Shown: in pieces, positions 50,078 to 59,300 of the stretch | Numbering within the stretch: position 1 is the first letter of the stretch | Layout of the letters: each line of letters opens with the position of its first letter | Source of the DNA: Asanoa ishikariensis | Lineage (GTDB): Bacteria; Actinomycetota; Actinomycetes; Mycobacteriales; Micromonosporaceae | Direction of reading: 5' to 3' | Length of the DNA: 64,000 nucleotides | NCBI RefSeq assembly: GCF_900107455.1 | Contig: NZ_FNQB01000003.1 | Location: forward strand, 1,178,001-1,242,000 | Position numbers and translations under genes: made by a program | The notes under the pieces: generated by a model | The model's input: the letters and a program-made list of their open reading frames with translations, nothing else | Databases searched by the model: none | What the model was told of the DNA's origin: nothing

Positions 50078-50443
50078 ATGAGCACTCAGCTTTCACTTGA
50101 TCCGACAGTAGCCGCCCATATCGCCTCCATCAACAGGTTCGACATCGATGCCGTCATGGCCACGTTCGCTGAAAACGCGTTGGTCAACGACGTTCACCGC
50201 GAATTTTGGGGGCAAGAGCACATCCGTGCCTGGGTCGCTAAGGAAATGATGGACGATCACGTCACCCTCGAACCGGTCGAGGCTGTCGACAACGCCGGCA
50301 TGCACGTTGTTCGGTGCAAGTTCGACGGTGACTACGACAAGACCAACCTGCCGGATCCACTGATCATGACGAACTACTTCCGGGTCAGCGATGGCAAGAT
50401 CGTCACCCTGTTCGTTATTAAGAACAGCGATCCCGCGTACTGA
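50078..50443 (+). CDS. SnoaL/NTF2-like small protein
   Basis: 121 residues from an ATG with GGAAGGAAA upstream. The pattern is that of the NTF2-like cone fold: SINRFDIDAVMATFAENALV, then EFWGQEHIRAWVAKEM and a strand-rich end (MTNYFRVSDGKIVTLFVIKN). Members are small isomerases, cyclases or hydroxylases, or binding proteins. No neighbouring biosynthetic gene hints at the substrate. Confidence 0.82.
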   Translation: MSTQLSLDPTVAAHIASINRFDIDAVMATFAENALVNDVHREFWGQEHIRAWVAKEMMDDHVTLEPVEAVDNAGMHVVRCKFDGDYDKTNLPDPLIMTNYFRVSDGKIVTLFVIKNSDPAY

Positions 50444-50537
50444 CCACCGCAACCTCCCGGGCCGGTCGCCCGTCCGTGGTGGGCCCGCGGGCGGGTAATC
50501 GGCTTGCCGGCGGGCCGCTGAGCGTGTCGTCGAGGCC

Positions 50538-50774
50538 TTGTCGGGCCTGCCGGTCGCCAGATGGCGAGACGATTGCCGGGTATGGCACGAGGTGCGCCGG
50601 CTGGTCGAGGATCGGGCCGACGCCGAGGAACGGGGAGAGTGCCTTCTGTACGGCGTCGACGTCGTCGAAGCCGTCACCGAACTGCTCACAGGTGTTCTAC
50701 CGCAGGCCGAAGTCTCCGGACTGGCGCATCCACTCGAACGGCGCCTGACGGAACAGGCGTCGATCACACCGTGA
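50538..50774 (+). CDS. Small hypothetical ORF or gene fragment
   Basis: 78 codons, with a well-formed acidic helical section (HEVRRLVEDRADAEERGECL, then VVEAVTELLTGVLPQAEV) ending LTEQASITP. A TTG start would be needed and no ribosome binding site is evident, so it may be the end of a truncated gene. No family is recognised. Confidence 0.35.
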   Translation: MSGLPVARWRDDCRVWHEVRRLVEDRADAEERGECLLYGVDVVEAVTELLTGVLPQAEVSGLAHPLERRLTEQASITP

Positions 50775-50897
50775 CAACTGTTAGCCTCCCGGGTCCGTTC
50801 GCGCACGCCGGCGATCCTCGGAAAGGAACGGTCAGCACCTCCGCGATGGCCAACCGAGAACGTGAGGTTTCGGTGCTTCTGGGCCTGTAGATGGCGC

Positions 50898-50936
50898 GTC
50901 GTGACGGTGCCAGTGCCGGACCGGCACCGTCACGAC
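50898..50936. terminator. Bidirectional hairpin terminator
   Basis: GTCGTGACGGTGCC (50898-50911) is exactly inverted at 50923-50936, a 14-bp stem with an 11-nt loop, about 40 nt past the stop of the minus-strand gene ending at 50979. Confidence 0.65.
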
Positions 50937-50978
50937 AGCAGCACGCATCCTGGTGAGCGCGCGCCATTTGGTGCGGAT

Positions 50979-51176
50979 TCATTCAGGCGGCGGCTGGTTG
51001 CTACACCGTGGGGCCAGCGGCGAGCGACCGAGGAGGGCCATCGCCCGAAGAACCTGCGCCCGCTCGGACGGTCTCGTGCCGCGCAGAACGATCACGACGA
51101 GGACGATCCGGGTCACCGCCCAGATCATCGTGCAGGAAACGGGGACGAGGAACGCGTAGGTGTGCAGCGCGTCCAT
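50979..51176 (-). CDS. Small single-span membrane protein
   Basis: 65 residues from the ATG at 51176, supported by GGAGG 8 nt upstream. One membrane helix (LVPVSCTMIWAVTRIVLVVIVL) is followed by RGTRPSERAQVLRAMALLGR, so the basic tail is in the cytosol. A strong hairpin follows the gene. Family not known. Confidence 0.6.
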   Translation of the reverse strand: MDALHTYAFLVPVSCTMIWAVTRIVLVVIVLRGTRPSERAQVLRAMALLGRSPLAPRCSNQPPPE

Positions 51177-51438
51177 TGAGGCAACCTCCGGCAGACACGG
51201 CACGCACGCGTCCGCTATGACAGCTGCACGAGATCAAACGCGGGTCGGCATCGTCAATCTCTACAGTCGTGTGCGGAGAGTTCCCCAACCTACGTGTCCT
51301 GCTTCCGATGATTTACAGCCGTAAGCGAGGATTGAACCGTGCGTCTGACTCGCCTCCTTAGCATCGCCGCCAGCGTCTTCGGCGTCCTCGCTACCACGCT
51401 AGTCCGTGTCTGTGAAGCGGACACGCGGCGAAAGTCCG

Positions 51439-51473
51439 AACATCAGCCAAGTAGGCGCTGGGCGGCTGATGTT
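51439..51473. terminator. Hairpin in a gene-poor stretch
   Basis: AACATCAGCC (51439-51448) is inverted exactly at 51464-51473. In 51177-51552 I otherwise see only a short signal-peptide-like start (GTG near 51340, RLTRLLSIAASVFGVLATTL) that soon runs into a stop, a possible gene remnant. Confidence 0.35.
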
Positions 51474-51552
51474 TAGCGGATCTGCCGCGCCGTCTGGTAG
51501 CACGGTCGCCGGCGCCTGGGTAGTGACTATTGACAGAAGGTGCGCCTGGTCG

Positions 51553-52428
51553 TTAGGTCGAACGCGCTCCCCGGCGCGTCATCCGCAGCGAGACGCGCTT
51601 TACTTCACTTCCCATCCAGTAAGGTAGAGAAACTGTACGAATGAATAGCACATTCATCGCGCGCAGGGGGCGATCGTGGTATGACTGCCTCATGCCGCGC
51701 TCGAAGAACAGATTCGGGATAGGGAGTACGCTGCCGCGCAAAATGCGTCGGGTTTTGCGCCTCTTTCCAGCGAGCAACTCTCCGGAGTCGACGTCCCGGA
51801 ACCACACTCGTCCGGCTGCATCAACGAACCGAAACCATCTTCTGTATGCATCGAGCGGGACGCGCACCGATCGGTGCGATTCGTCGCTTTCGGGCGCCTC
51901 GCTCCAAGTTAGAGAGCCATCTGGGGCAAGGCTGCTTGCGTACATGCCGTCAGATTTGCTTATAGCTGATGTTCCAAATGGTCCCCATTTGGATTCGGGA
52001 CGATACCGGCTTTGCAAGATTGGGTCGGCGGTCGCCTTGACCTCGCGCTTGGTCATTGCGCGAAAGACCATCCCAACGTTGGTGATTGGCAAGTCTGATC
52101 CGTTATGCACGAAGACGGTAACCCTTTCAACTGCTACTTCATGTTCTTGGTCGTTGATGTGGTAAACGACCAACTTCTCAATCCAAGCAGCGATGGCGCT
52201 TGCCTGCTCTCGATCAGCTGCCCTTCGATCGCGAAGAATAATATAGAGAGCTAGGAAGATCGAGACGGAACTGCCAACCGAACTAACCCACTGTGGGATG
52301 TTTCCCCAAAGACCATTCACCGGGGTAGTATAGATATAGGTCGAAGGAGCGTGCGACGCCGACAGGAGGACCACTCCAAGCGCAGCCGCACCGCGGCGCC
52401 TCGTCGCCAGCCACCTAGCCGCCGGCAC
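51553..52428 (-). CDS. Hypothetical membrane protein
   Basis: 291 residues from GTG 52428 (AGAGG 6 nt upstream). Two hydrophobic segments near the N-terminus (GAAALGVVLLSASHA; WVSSVGSSVSIFLALYIIL) are followed by a 220-residue cytosolic domain that is strand-rich at first (AVERVTVFVHNGSDLPITNV) and later basic (GKRRKTRRILRG). No family is recognised. The GC content of this gene and of the HNH gene next to it is visibly lower than that of the surroundings, suggesting acquisition by transfer. It lies just downstream of a tRNA fragment. Confidence 0.6.
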   Translation of the reverse strand: MPAARWLATRRRGAAALGVVLLSASHAPSTYIYTTPVNGLWGNIPQWVSSVGSSVSIFLALYIILRDRRAADREQASAIAAWIEKLVVYHINDQEHEVAVERVTVFVHNGSDLPITNVGMVFRAMTKREVKATADPILQSRYRPESKWGPFGTSAISKSDGMYASSLAPDGSLTWSEAPESDESHRSVRVPLDAYRRWFRFVDAAGRVWFRDVDSGELLAGKRRKTRRILRGSVLPIPNLFFERGMRQSYHDRPLRAMNVLFIRTVSLPYWMGSEVKRVSLRMTRRGARST

Positions 52429-52464
52429 GTAAGGCCTCTACTACGTCGTCAGCGAGTCCCGCAG

Positions 52465-52493
52465 GAGCTCAACCACTAAGCTACGCGCCGCCG
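52465..52493 (-). pseudogene. 5' fragment of a tRNA (acceptor strand and D-arm)
   Basis: The minus strand reads GGCGGCGCGTAGCTTAGTGG then TTGAGC, a standard tRNA 5' end with a D-arm whose stem GCTT/GAGC closes. What follows (TCCTGCGGGACTCGCTG) makes no anticodon arm, and the T-arm is missing. Such fragments often mark the edge of an integrated element. Confidence 0.45.
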
Positions 52494-52675
52494 CGCCGGT
52501 TGAGTCAGACCCGAGCCCTTCACATGGCAGCGGAGGTGACTCGTTAGGACCACAAGATCGGATCCACCTGGTACCGACAGTCTGCCTGGTGCGGATGCTG
52601 CCCAAGGCTTCCCATGCTCGGACCCAACGTTGCCGTTGAGTCCCACCCCGCGGGCTCGGTGTCGTGGTCACCGTT

Positions 52676-54469
52676 CTAGGACCTGGTCGGTCTCGTCTTG
52701 TGCGCTGCCCGCGCTAGCTCGTTGTCTTCTTGGCCGGTTGAACCATGCTCTAACTTTTGTGCAATCCACAGCACCCGCGCGCTCAGCCGCTCGACATCGC
52801 TGCCATACCGATGGCTCTCATAATCATCGAGCGGCTGTACATCTGGCAACTGCTCAGCGATCAATGCGGCTACATTGCCGACGGGGAACCACGGCGGCAG
52901 ATCTTCAATATCATTTGCCCAGCGCGGAGATGCTTCGCCTCCGACACTCTCGCTCCAAGTAGAAACGCCGACTAGTACCGGATCCAACGTCTGCGGTTGA
53001 TCAGTCAGCAGTTCAACAATGACGCTTTGAATCTCCTCATCGCCTATCTGTGCGGCCGTCCATGAGAGCACTCGTCTCGCGTGCATCGCGTTTGCGGTCC
53101 ACGTCGCAGCCAAGGACCACGGTGCAGCCACCAGCAAAGTCATTATTTCTGCACTCGATTCAGCCTCAAGCTGAGTCCGTTCTGCCTTTCGTGCTACAAA
53201 CATCAGCTCGCGCAGAACCGCAACCGCAGCCGCAAGTGGTTCCAGACGAACGCTGCGCGCAATTACCTCTCGAAAATCATGATCGTCAGCGTTGCGAGCG
53301 ACCTTCGCAGCAAGACTAGCTGTGGTATCCAGCCCAACCGGAATTAGCGAGATTATCGGTGGCAGGTTCACCGCAACCGCTGTCGCAGCCATTAGACGCT
53401 CGCAAAGGTCACGGTCGTATGGGCGATGAGTCACCCGCGCCCACGGGCGTGCGGCTTCAAGCAGTTCGTGATGCTCGCGAACCAATCGCTCGGCGTCTGT
53501 CTCTTCTGGTTCCGGCTGTGGTGGCGCCTCCACAGGCGGTGCCTCGGCCGTCACACCCTTCCAAGTTGCGGTCAGAGATAATGAGGCGCGCTTAAGCTCG
53601 TTAACTGAATCGGCCCATAGCTGATCGTCGGTGCCCTCTGGAGGGCGTCCGGGCCAGCGGCCGGCCGAATCAAGCAGGCGCCGGGCGCACCTTTCAACCC
53701 AGTCACACCACGGCGTCAGTGCTTCATCCACAGCCTTAGCTGCGTGAAGCTCCGCGCTTAGCTGCACGAAGGGAGCGCTGAGCGTAACCACGGCCGCTGC
53801 CAAGGCATTGTCTAGCGCCTCTGCGTAAAGTCGCGTCTCCGCCCGGGATGGCTCGACCGTCAAGCGTTCGCCGTTCGCGTCGTAGATCAACATAGAGCGA
53901 CTGACACGCCTGCGCATCAGTCGCCAGTCGTCGACGGCAATCTTGACGCCAGCCCGCTGTTGATGACCGCTCTCAATGATTGCGCCACATTGACGAGCCA
54001 CTGCCAGCATTGTTGACGCGGCAGCTGTCGCCAGACCATGATCACGCACAGAGAACGACGCACTTACGACGTCCGCCGCTTCGGCATCGGTCAGGTTCCA
54101 TGATCGCTGTAGTTCTTGGAACTCAGCGAGCTGTTCCTTCTTCCACTCCCTTAGCAGGTCCGCCGTAAAGTGCTGAGAAGTTTGATCAATTTCCCAGGCG
54201 TGTGTCTCGCAGAGCGGAATCAGGTTCGACGCATCACGGTTGTCAGCCTCGGACATGCCCGGGTCCCAGCGAGGGCCGCCCTGGCTACGCGCGTGGATGT
54301 GAGCAACGCGGCTGTTGAGGATGTACTCGCCTGTCTCGTCGTTCAGCCGGTAAAGGGGCTTCTTGCAGGTTGGCTCGCCGCACCGCCATGCCGTGCCGTA
54401 GAGCTGCTTGATCGTGCCCTCAGTCGGCGTCCGATGCTCGACTGGGCCGGCACCTGAAGTGTTTGACAC
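52676..54469 (-). CDS. HNH-nuclease-domain protein with large uncharacterised helical C-terminus
   Basis: 597 residues. The N-terminal about 95 residues are an HNH module: C30 and C35 (RCGEPTCKK), then VAHIHARSQGGPRWDP (His57/His59), and DASNLIPLCETHAWEID (Asn82, Cys87, His90), matching the AHI-x-GPR-N-LC-xH-x-ID pattern of HNH nucleases in phage-defence loci. The remaining 500 residues are nearly all helical, with a Pro/Glu linker (APPVEAPPQPEPEE) about halfway, and match nothing I know; no SAVED or CBASS-type domain is apparent. GTG 54469 lacks a ribosome binding site but has GATGAT 6 nt upstream. GC is lower than around it. A defence role is a reasonable hypothesis. Confidence 0.75.
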   Translation of the reverse strand: MSNTSGAGPVEHRTPTEGTIKQLYGTAWRCGEPTCKKPLYRLNDETGEYILNSRVAHIHARSQGGPRWDPGMSEADNRDASNLIPLCETHAWEIDQTSQHFTADLLREWKKEQLAEFQELQRSWNLTDAEAADVVSASFSVRDHGLATAAASTMLAVARQCGAIIESGHQQRAGVKIAVDDWRLMRRRVSRSMLIYDANGERLTVEPSRAETRLYAEALDNALAAAVVTLSAPFVQLSAELHAAKAVDEALTPWCDWVERCARRLLDSAGRWPGRPPEGTDDQLWADSVNELKRASLSLTATWKGVTAEAPPVEAPPQPEPEETDAERLVREHHELLEAARPWARVTHRPYDRDLCERLMAATAVAVNLPPIISLIPVGLDTTASLAAKVARNADDHDFREVIARSVRLEPLAAAVAVLRELMFVARKAERTQLEAESSAEIMTLLVAAPWSLAATWTANAMHARRVLSWTAAQIGDEEIQSVIVELLTDQPQTLDPVLVGVSTWSESVGGEASPRWANDIEDLPPWFPVGNVAALIAEQLPDVQPLDDYESHRYGSDVERLSARVLWIAQKLEHGSTGQEDNELARAAHKTRPTRS

Positions 54470-54475
54470 CTAACC

Positions 54476-54481
54476 ATCATC
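54476..54481 (-). promoter_or_regulatory. -10-like hexamer, possible leaderless start of the HNH gene
   Basis: GATGAT on the minus strand, 6 nt (GGTTAG) before the GTG at 54469. It is the weakest member of the set. Confidence 0.3.
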
Positions 54482-55564
54482 GCCGATCGCTATCCCGCGA
54501 GATGTGAACCCCCGCGCGTCGAAGCGCATGGAGGGCGTTCGTTGGCCGCTCTCCACCTTCGCCCTTCACGAAGGCCCGCCTGAATATCCGAAGCAGCGAC
54601 GATCGCTGCATACCGGGACGCGATCAGGTCAGCTGCCAGGTGCCGCTATTGACGGCCACGTCCGTGGGCATGTCCAGCCGTCCCCATGTTCGGGGAGACC
54701 CGCCGAGGGTTCGAACCTGCGCCGTGATCGCGCTACGACCGCCGGATCCGGACCGGCGCGACGGCCACAAATTGGCCCTGAGCTGCGGGAATGCAGTTTG
54801 GATTGTGCCACGTTTGGTCCACTCGGGTTCGAGCTCCGTCGGGACCACCCGGGTTCGAGCTCCGTCCGCCATCTTCGATGCGGACAACCCGAACCCGCGG
54901 GTTTGGCTCCATGCGCCAGTCGCTCCTCTACCGGGTCGACCGGTACGCCGACAGTCGGTGATCTTTCGCGCGGGGCTACCCTGATGACAGCGCGACGCGC
55001 TGTTCGATCACGATCTTGCCCAAGTGCTGGTCAGCGGTTTGGGGTGTTCTGCGGGTTCCCGGCGGCGCACCGCCAATGAAGGCTCTGAACTGGCGTTTCA
55101 TGCCAGATCGGAGCTCTCCTCATGTCTAATATGGACACTTGTGTGCTCGATGTGTGATCGACGGTCTGGGCGACGGTCCCTGGGCGACGGCGATGAACGA
55201 CATCCAACTTCCAGCAGGATCATGTGCCGGACCCCGATGAAGGTCTGTGGGTTGCATCATCGGGATCCGAGCTGATCGTCCAGCGTGTCTTGAAGCCACG
55301 GTCCCCCGCTTGCGGGCACCAAGTTCTGGATCACGCCACAGCATGCCCACCGCCCTGCCAACCGGCCGGAGATGACTTTTCGACGGCGGAGGCGTGGGAG
55401 GCGATCAGCCGTGAGGTGTGTCCGCATTGACGCTGGGGAATCTAGCTGCGTCGCTGCGCTCATCCGTTCGACGAGCGGGTCGTGGCAAGATCCGCGTGTC
55501 GGGCGGGCGGCCCGGCACCGTGACGATCCCCGGCCGACGCGACCGCGCCACCCGGTAGAGCCGG
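54482..55564. other. Gene-poor stretch
   Basis: I see no gene with a ribosome binding site or domain. It contains two copies of CGGGTTCGAGCTCCGTC (54824-54840 and 54850-54866) and several tRNA-T-arm-like words (GGTTCGAA), but no complete tRNA. Confidence 0.45.
54824..54866 (+). repeat. Two 17-bp direct repeats, 26-bp period
   Basis: CGGGTTCGAGCTCCGTC at 54824-54840 and again at 54850-54866. The word resembles a tRNA T-loop, but the stems do not pair. Confidence 0.5.
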
Positions 55565-55897
55565 ATGCTGGCCGTGTCCACCAGCACGCTTCCGGTCGGG
55601 CCGGCGTGGGCGTATCAGCCGAAGTGGGACGGATGGCGATGCCTGGCCTCGGTCCGCGAAGGCCGGGTGCAGCTGCAGACCCGCAACGGCAAACCGATCG
55701 GTGGGCAGTTCCCCGATATCACCCGCGTCCTGCGCCGCAGCGTGCCACCCGGTGTCGTCCTCGACGGCGGGCTCGTCGTCTGGGACGAAGCCCGCCAACG
55801 CAGCAGCTTCTCCCTGGTGTAACGACGTGCCGGCACCGGCCGGCGGGTGCTGCAGCTTGCGCGCGAGTACCCGGCGCATTTCGTGATGCCAGGCTAA
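55565..55897 (+). pseudogene. ATP-dependent DNA ligase N-terminal fragment with a nonsense mutation
   Basis: From the ATG at 55565 the frame reads the adenylation domain of an actinomycete ATP-dependent ligase (LigC/LigD-like): PVGPAWAYQPKWDGWRCLA, where KWDG is motif I with the Lys that takes AMP, then GRVQLQTRNGKPIGGQFPDI and VVLDGGLVVWDEARQRSSFS. A TAA at 55820-55822 stands where the next residues should be; in frame beyond it the homology continues (RRVLQLAREYPAHFVMPG) to a second TAA at 55895. Motifs III-VI are absent, so it cannot be a working ligase. Confidence 0.65.
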
Positions 55898-56064
55898 ATG
55901 TCGATCGGCAAGTCGCTACCACTCCTCGTGGACGGTGTGCAGGAACTCTTGCCGCCAGTCATTTCCCACCCTTTCCTTGTGCGCCGTCTGCTTAACCATC
56001 TTTAGGGCGTTTAGCGCTTGCCTATTGCCCGGTGCCGCCGCGTGGGTGAGGTCGCGGACCCGGG

Positions 56065-56307
56065 TCAGGAATCGCCCCCGGGAGCCTCTGCCCCATCGAG
56101 TACGTAATGTGCGAGCTTCGATCTTGCCGCTAGCACTTCTATACCGACAAGGCGACCTTCTTCATCAAAGTCAAGGTTGATCATGCCGCCGACCTCGATC
56201 GGATCACATGCATATACTTTTTTTGATGCGACCCGACTCTGCGGATCCGAGAGATACACGTATGCAGCATTGGCGCCAGGATCGTACGTAACGCGAAATT
56301 CGGTCAT
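56065..56307 (-). CDS. DUF2283-family protein, likely immunity to the Rhs toxin
   Basis: 80 residues with the DUF2283 pattern: TYDPGANAAYVYLSD at the start and GGMINLDFDEEGRLVGIEVL in the middle, i.e. a small antitoxin-like beta-alpha fold. DUF2283 proteins commonly sit beside DUF4258 proteins as predicted antitoxins. Its ATG overlaps the stop of the 2247-residue Rhs gene by 4 bp (ATGA), so toxin tip and partner are made together, the usual layout for polymorphic toxins. The immunity role is inferred from position and family. Confidence 0.82.
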   Translation of the reverse strand: MTEFRVTYDPGANAAYVYLSDPQSRVASKKVYACDPIEVGGMINLDFDEEGRLVGIEVLAARSKLAHYVLDGAEAPGGDS

Positions 56308-59300
56308 GGCCTAGCTCTCTGGAGTCGCGAAGGATATCCTCTATCCACGTTCCTTATGACTGTATTGATGTTTCCGTCAATCGTCTTTCCAATAAATATC
56401 TTTGAACCCGGATCATAATAGCCCATCTTCCATTGGCCGTCGTGCCAGTACGGGAAAGGTTCTCTGTCGAGGACCCTGCGGGCCTCCGCCTCGCTTACCT
56501 CGCGACTCGCGAGGCGATCACGCGCATGGTTACTAAATTGGTCGCCAGGGAGGTCTTCAGGGCAGTTGTGGACAAGGATTGGCGTAACGCCAGCGAGGAC
56601 ATAGTAGGTGTGGATGTTGTCAACGGTGAGGTTATACATGGTGACCGGGCCGCTGTATGTGGTTACTTTCCGAACCACGGCCCCTGAGGCATCGAGGGTG
56701 TCCAGGGTAACGCCGTCGTGAAGGTTCGCTGCACCGACCCACTCGCCCCGGCTTGGTACCCAGAAGGGGTGCTCGTCGGTCGTCTTTACAACTGTCTCGA
56801 CCCCGTTAACGGTAGTAACCGTGAGGTCCGTCAATGCCACGTCGATGTTGACGTGAAGCTCGGTCACCTTCCTGGCGGTTGTTTCACCCGACTCTGGGTC
56901 GGTGACCGTAAGCTGGTCTCCGACTTCGATTTGGTCGATGGGTCTCGTTTTGCCGTCGGCCATGAGTACCAACGTTCCCGCCGCAAAGCTGTTTGCCTTG
57001 CACGCCGCCCCAAGGAGGTCGTCGGCCTCCTTTTGCACAGCCTTCTCTGCGTCGAGGACTTCTCTCGCCCATTTGCGTTCTTTAGCCAGAGCTCCTACTG
57101 CTTTTATGGCCCTTGCGATGCCGCTAATCAGCTCCCCTGATCGGCGGGCGAGAGAAAACGCTCGGCCAACGGGGAAGACGTCGAGGGCTGCCCAGAAGCA
57201 TGCTGCAGCGCTTCCGTCTATGCAGCCCATGATGTTGTCGATCCCGAGGAGGCTGATGACGATTTGGCCGGCCGCTTCGATCACGACATCGAGTGTGGAT
57301 TTGTCCTCAATGTCGTGCGCTTTGTCGACGTCCTCTTTGGACGGCTTCGTGCCTCCGCCGTCGTCGCCCTTCGGTGGCGTGGGCGGGTCTGGCGGTGGCT
57401 TGACGGGATTGCTGTCCATGCCATCGTCGATGCGGCCCAGGCCGCTGGGATCGCTGCTTGTTACCGGGCTGTTGTTGGCGTAGGCGTAGCCGTTCCAGCT
57501 TTGCGGGTCGGAGAGGTCGAAGAGGGGGTCGACGCTGATGAAACGGCCCAAAGTGGGATCGTATTCGCGGGCGTCGATGTGGGTCAGGCCGGTCGGGTCG
57601 AGGGTGCCGCCGACGAAACCTTTTTGACCTGGCCAGGTGCCTGGCTGGTTGCCGCGGGGTTCGCCGAAGGGCATCGTGCGGCGACGGGTCATTGCCAGGG
57701 TGTCGGAGTTGATGGTGGCTTGGTTGGTGTCGTGGTGGTCGGCGGAGAGCCAGGTCAGGCCGGCGATGGTGCGGACGGCGACTGTGTCGCCATTGTGTGA
57801 GTAGTAGCGGGTGCCATCTGAGGCGGCGGTGCCGTTGCGGTGGATTTCGGTGTCGCCGAGGTAGAGGGTGGTGCCGTTGGCGTCTCGGCGGAGGATCCGG
57901 TTGCCGTCGGCGTCGTAGACGTAACTGGTGGTCAGGCCAGCCTGGGTGGTGGTTTCGAGGTGGCCTTCGGCGTCCCAGGTCAAGGTTTGGGTCGTGCCGT
58001 TAACGGTTCGGCTGGTGGTGAACCCGCCGCCGTTGTAGCCGAAGGAGTCACCGGGACGGCTTGCTGCCCCCGTGTAGGCGACGGAGGAGACCGCGTGCGG
58101 CTGCGGCGCCCCAGCGGCGGGGTAGGTGCTGGTGGCGGTGGTGGTGCCTGCCGCTGTGGTGGTGGCCTGGGTTTTACGGTTGCCGGTGACGTCGTAGGTC
58201 CAGGCGACCTGGTAGGGGTCGGTACCAGTGCGCTGCGGTGTGGTGGTGCAGCCGGTGGCGGCCTGGGTCCAGGCGTTGGTCATCCGGCGTTGGTGGTCGT
58301 ATTTGAAGCATTCGATCTGGTCGAGCACGCCGTTGGTGGTGCCGTCCATGGACAGGACGTTGCCGGCGTCGTCGTATTTGAAGGCGGTGCTGGTTTTGCT
58401 GTCCCACTTGGTCGTGTCGGCCTGGTTTTGCGTGGCGACGTCGCTGGTGTTCAGGCGGCGCGTGCCTGTTTCCAGGACGTAGGACTGGCGGACCTGTTTG
58501 GTTCCGGTGCCTAGGAGACGCTGGGTAACCTGGCCGTCCCACGCGAGGGTCGTCCCACCGACGTAGGTGGTGGCACTGCCCGCCTTCATCGTCGTTGCCG
58601 CTCCTGCGGCGGTGTATTCGTAGACGAGCGTCTCGGCCGGGAGCCCACCGACCGAGGCACCACCTGGCAGGGTCGCGGTCGCGATGGAACCATCCACGTT
58701 GTACGTCGCCGAGGTGGTGTAGCTGCCGAGGCCGACCTCGCTGACCGGCACGGTGACTGTGGTTCCGAGCGGCTGATAGCTGGCGTCGTATCCCGTCACG
58801 GCTGTGGTGTAGGTGTTGCCGCCGGTGTGCCGGGTGGACGAGGTGGGCAGGCCCTTGGCCAGGGTGTCGTAGATCCACGAAGCCCGCAGGGTGCCAGTGG
58901 CGGAGTCGTCGCGAAGTTCGGTCTGTCGGCCGAGCTCGTCGTATTTGCGCCACAGGACTTCGCCGCGTCCGTCAGTGGACGTGATCAGTTGGCCGGCGTT
59001 GTTGTAGGTGCTGGTGGCGGTGCCGGCGTCTGGGTCGACGGTTTTGGTGCGGCGGCCGAGCAGATCGTAGGTGTGGTCCCAGTGGTTGCCGGCAGCGTCG
59101 GTCACCTTCGTCAAACGGTCGCTGTCGTCGTAGGCGTAGGACGTGTCCTCGTGTGTCCCGGATGGGCCTGAGCCGGCGTACTGCCAGACTGCACTGGCGC
59201 GTCCGCGGGCGTCGGTGATTGTGGTCGTCGGGGTGGCGCCGACCGGTGGGTCGACGTTGACTCTGTCGCCGTCGTAGGTCGCGGTCGTCAACCATTTGCG

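Noticed and set aside
51300-52500. Insertion sequence or integrase next to the low-GC genes
   Set aside because: No transposase or integrase motif was found in any frame, and no flanking inverted or direct repeats were found; only a tRNA fragment hints at integration.
54824-54866. GGGTTCGA words as tRNA T-arms
   Set aside because: The stems do not pair and no anticodon or acceptor arm can be built around them.
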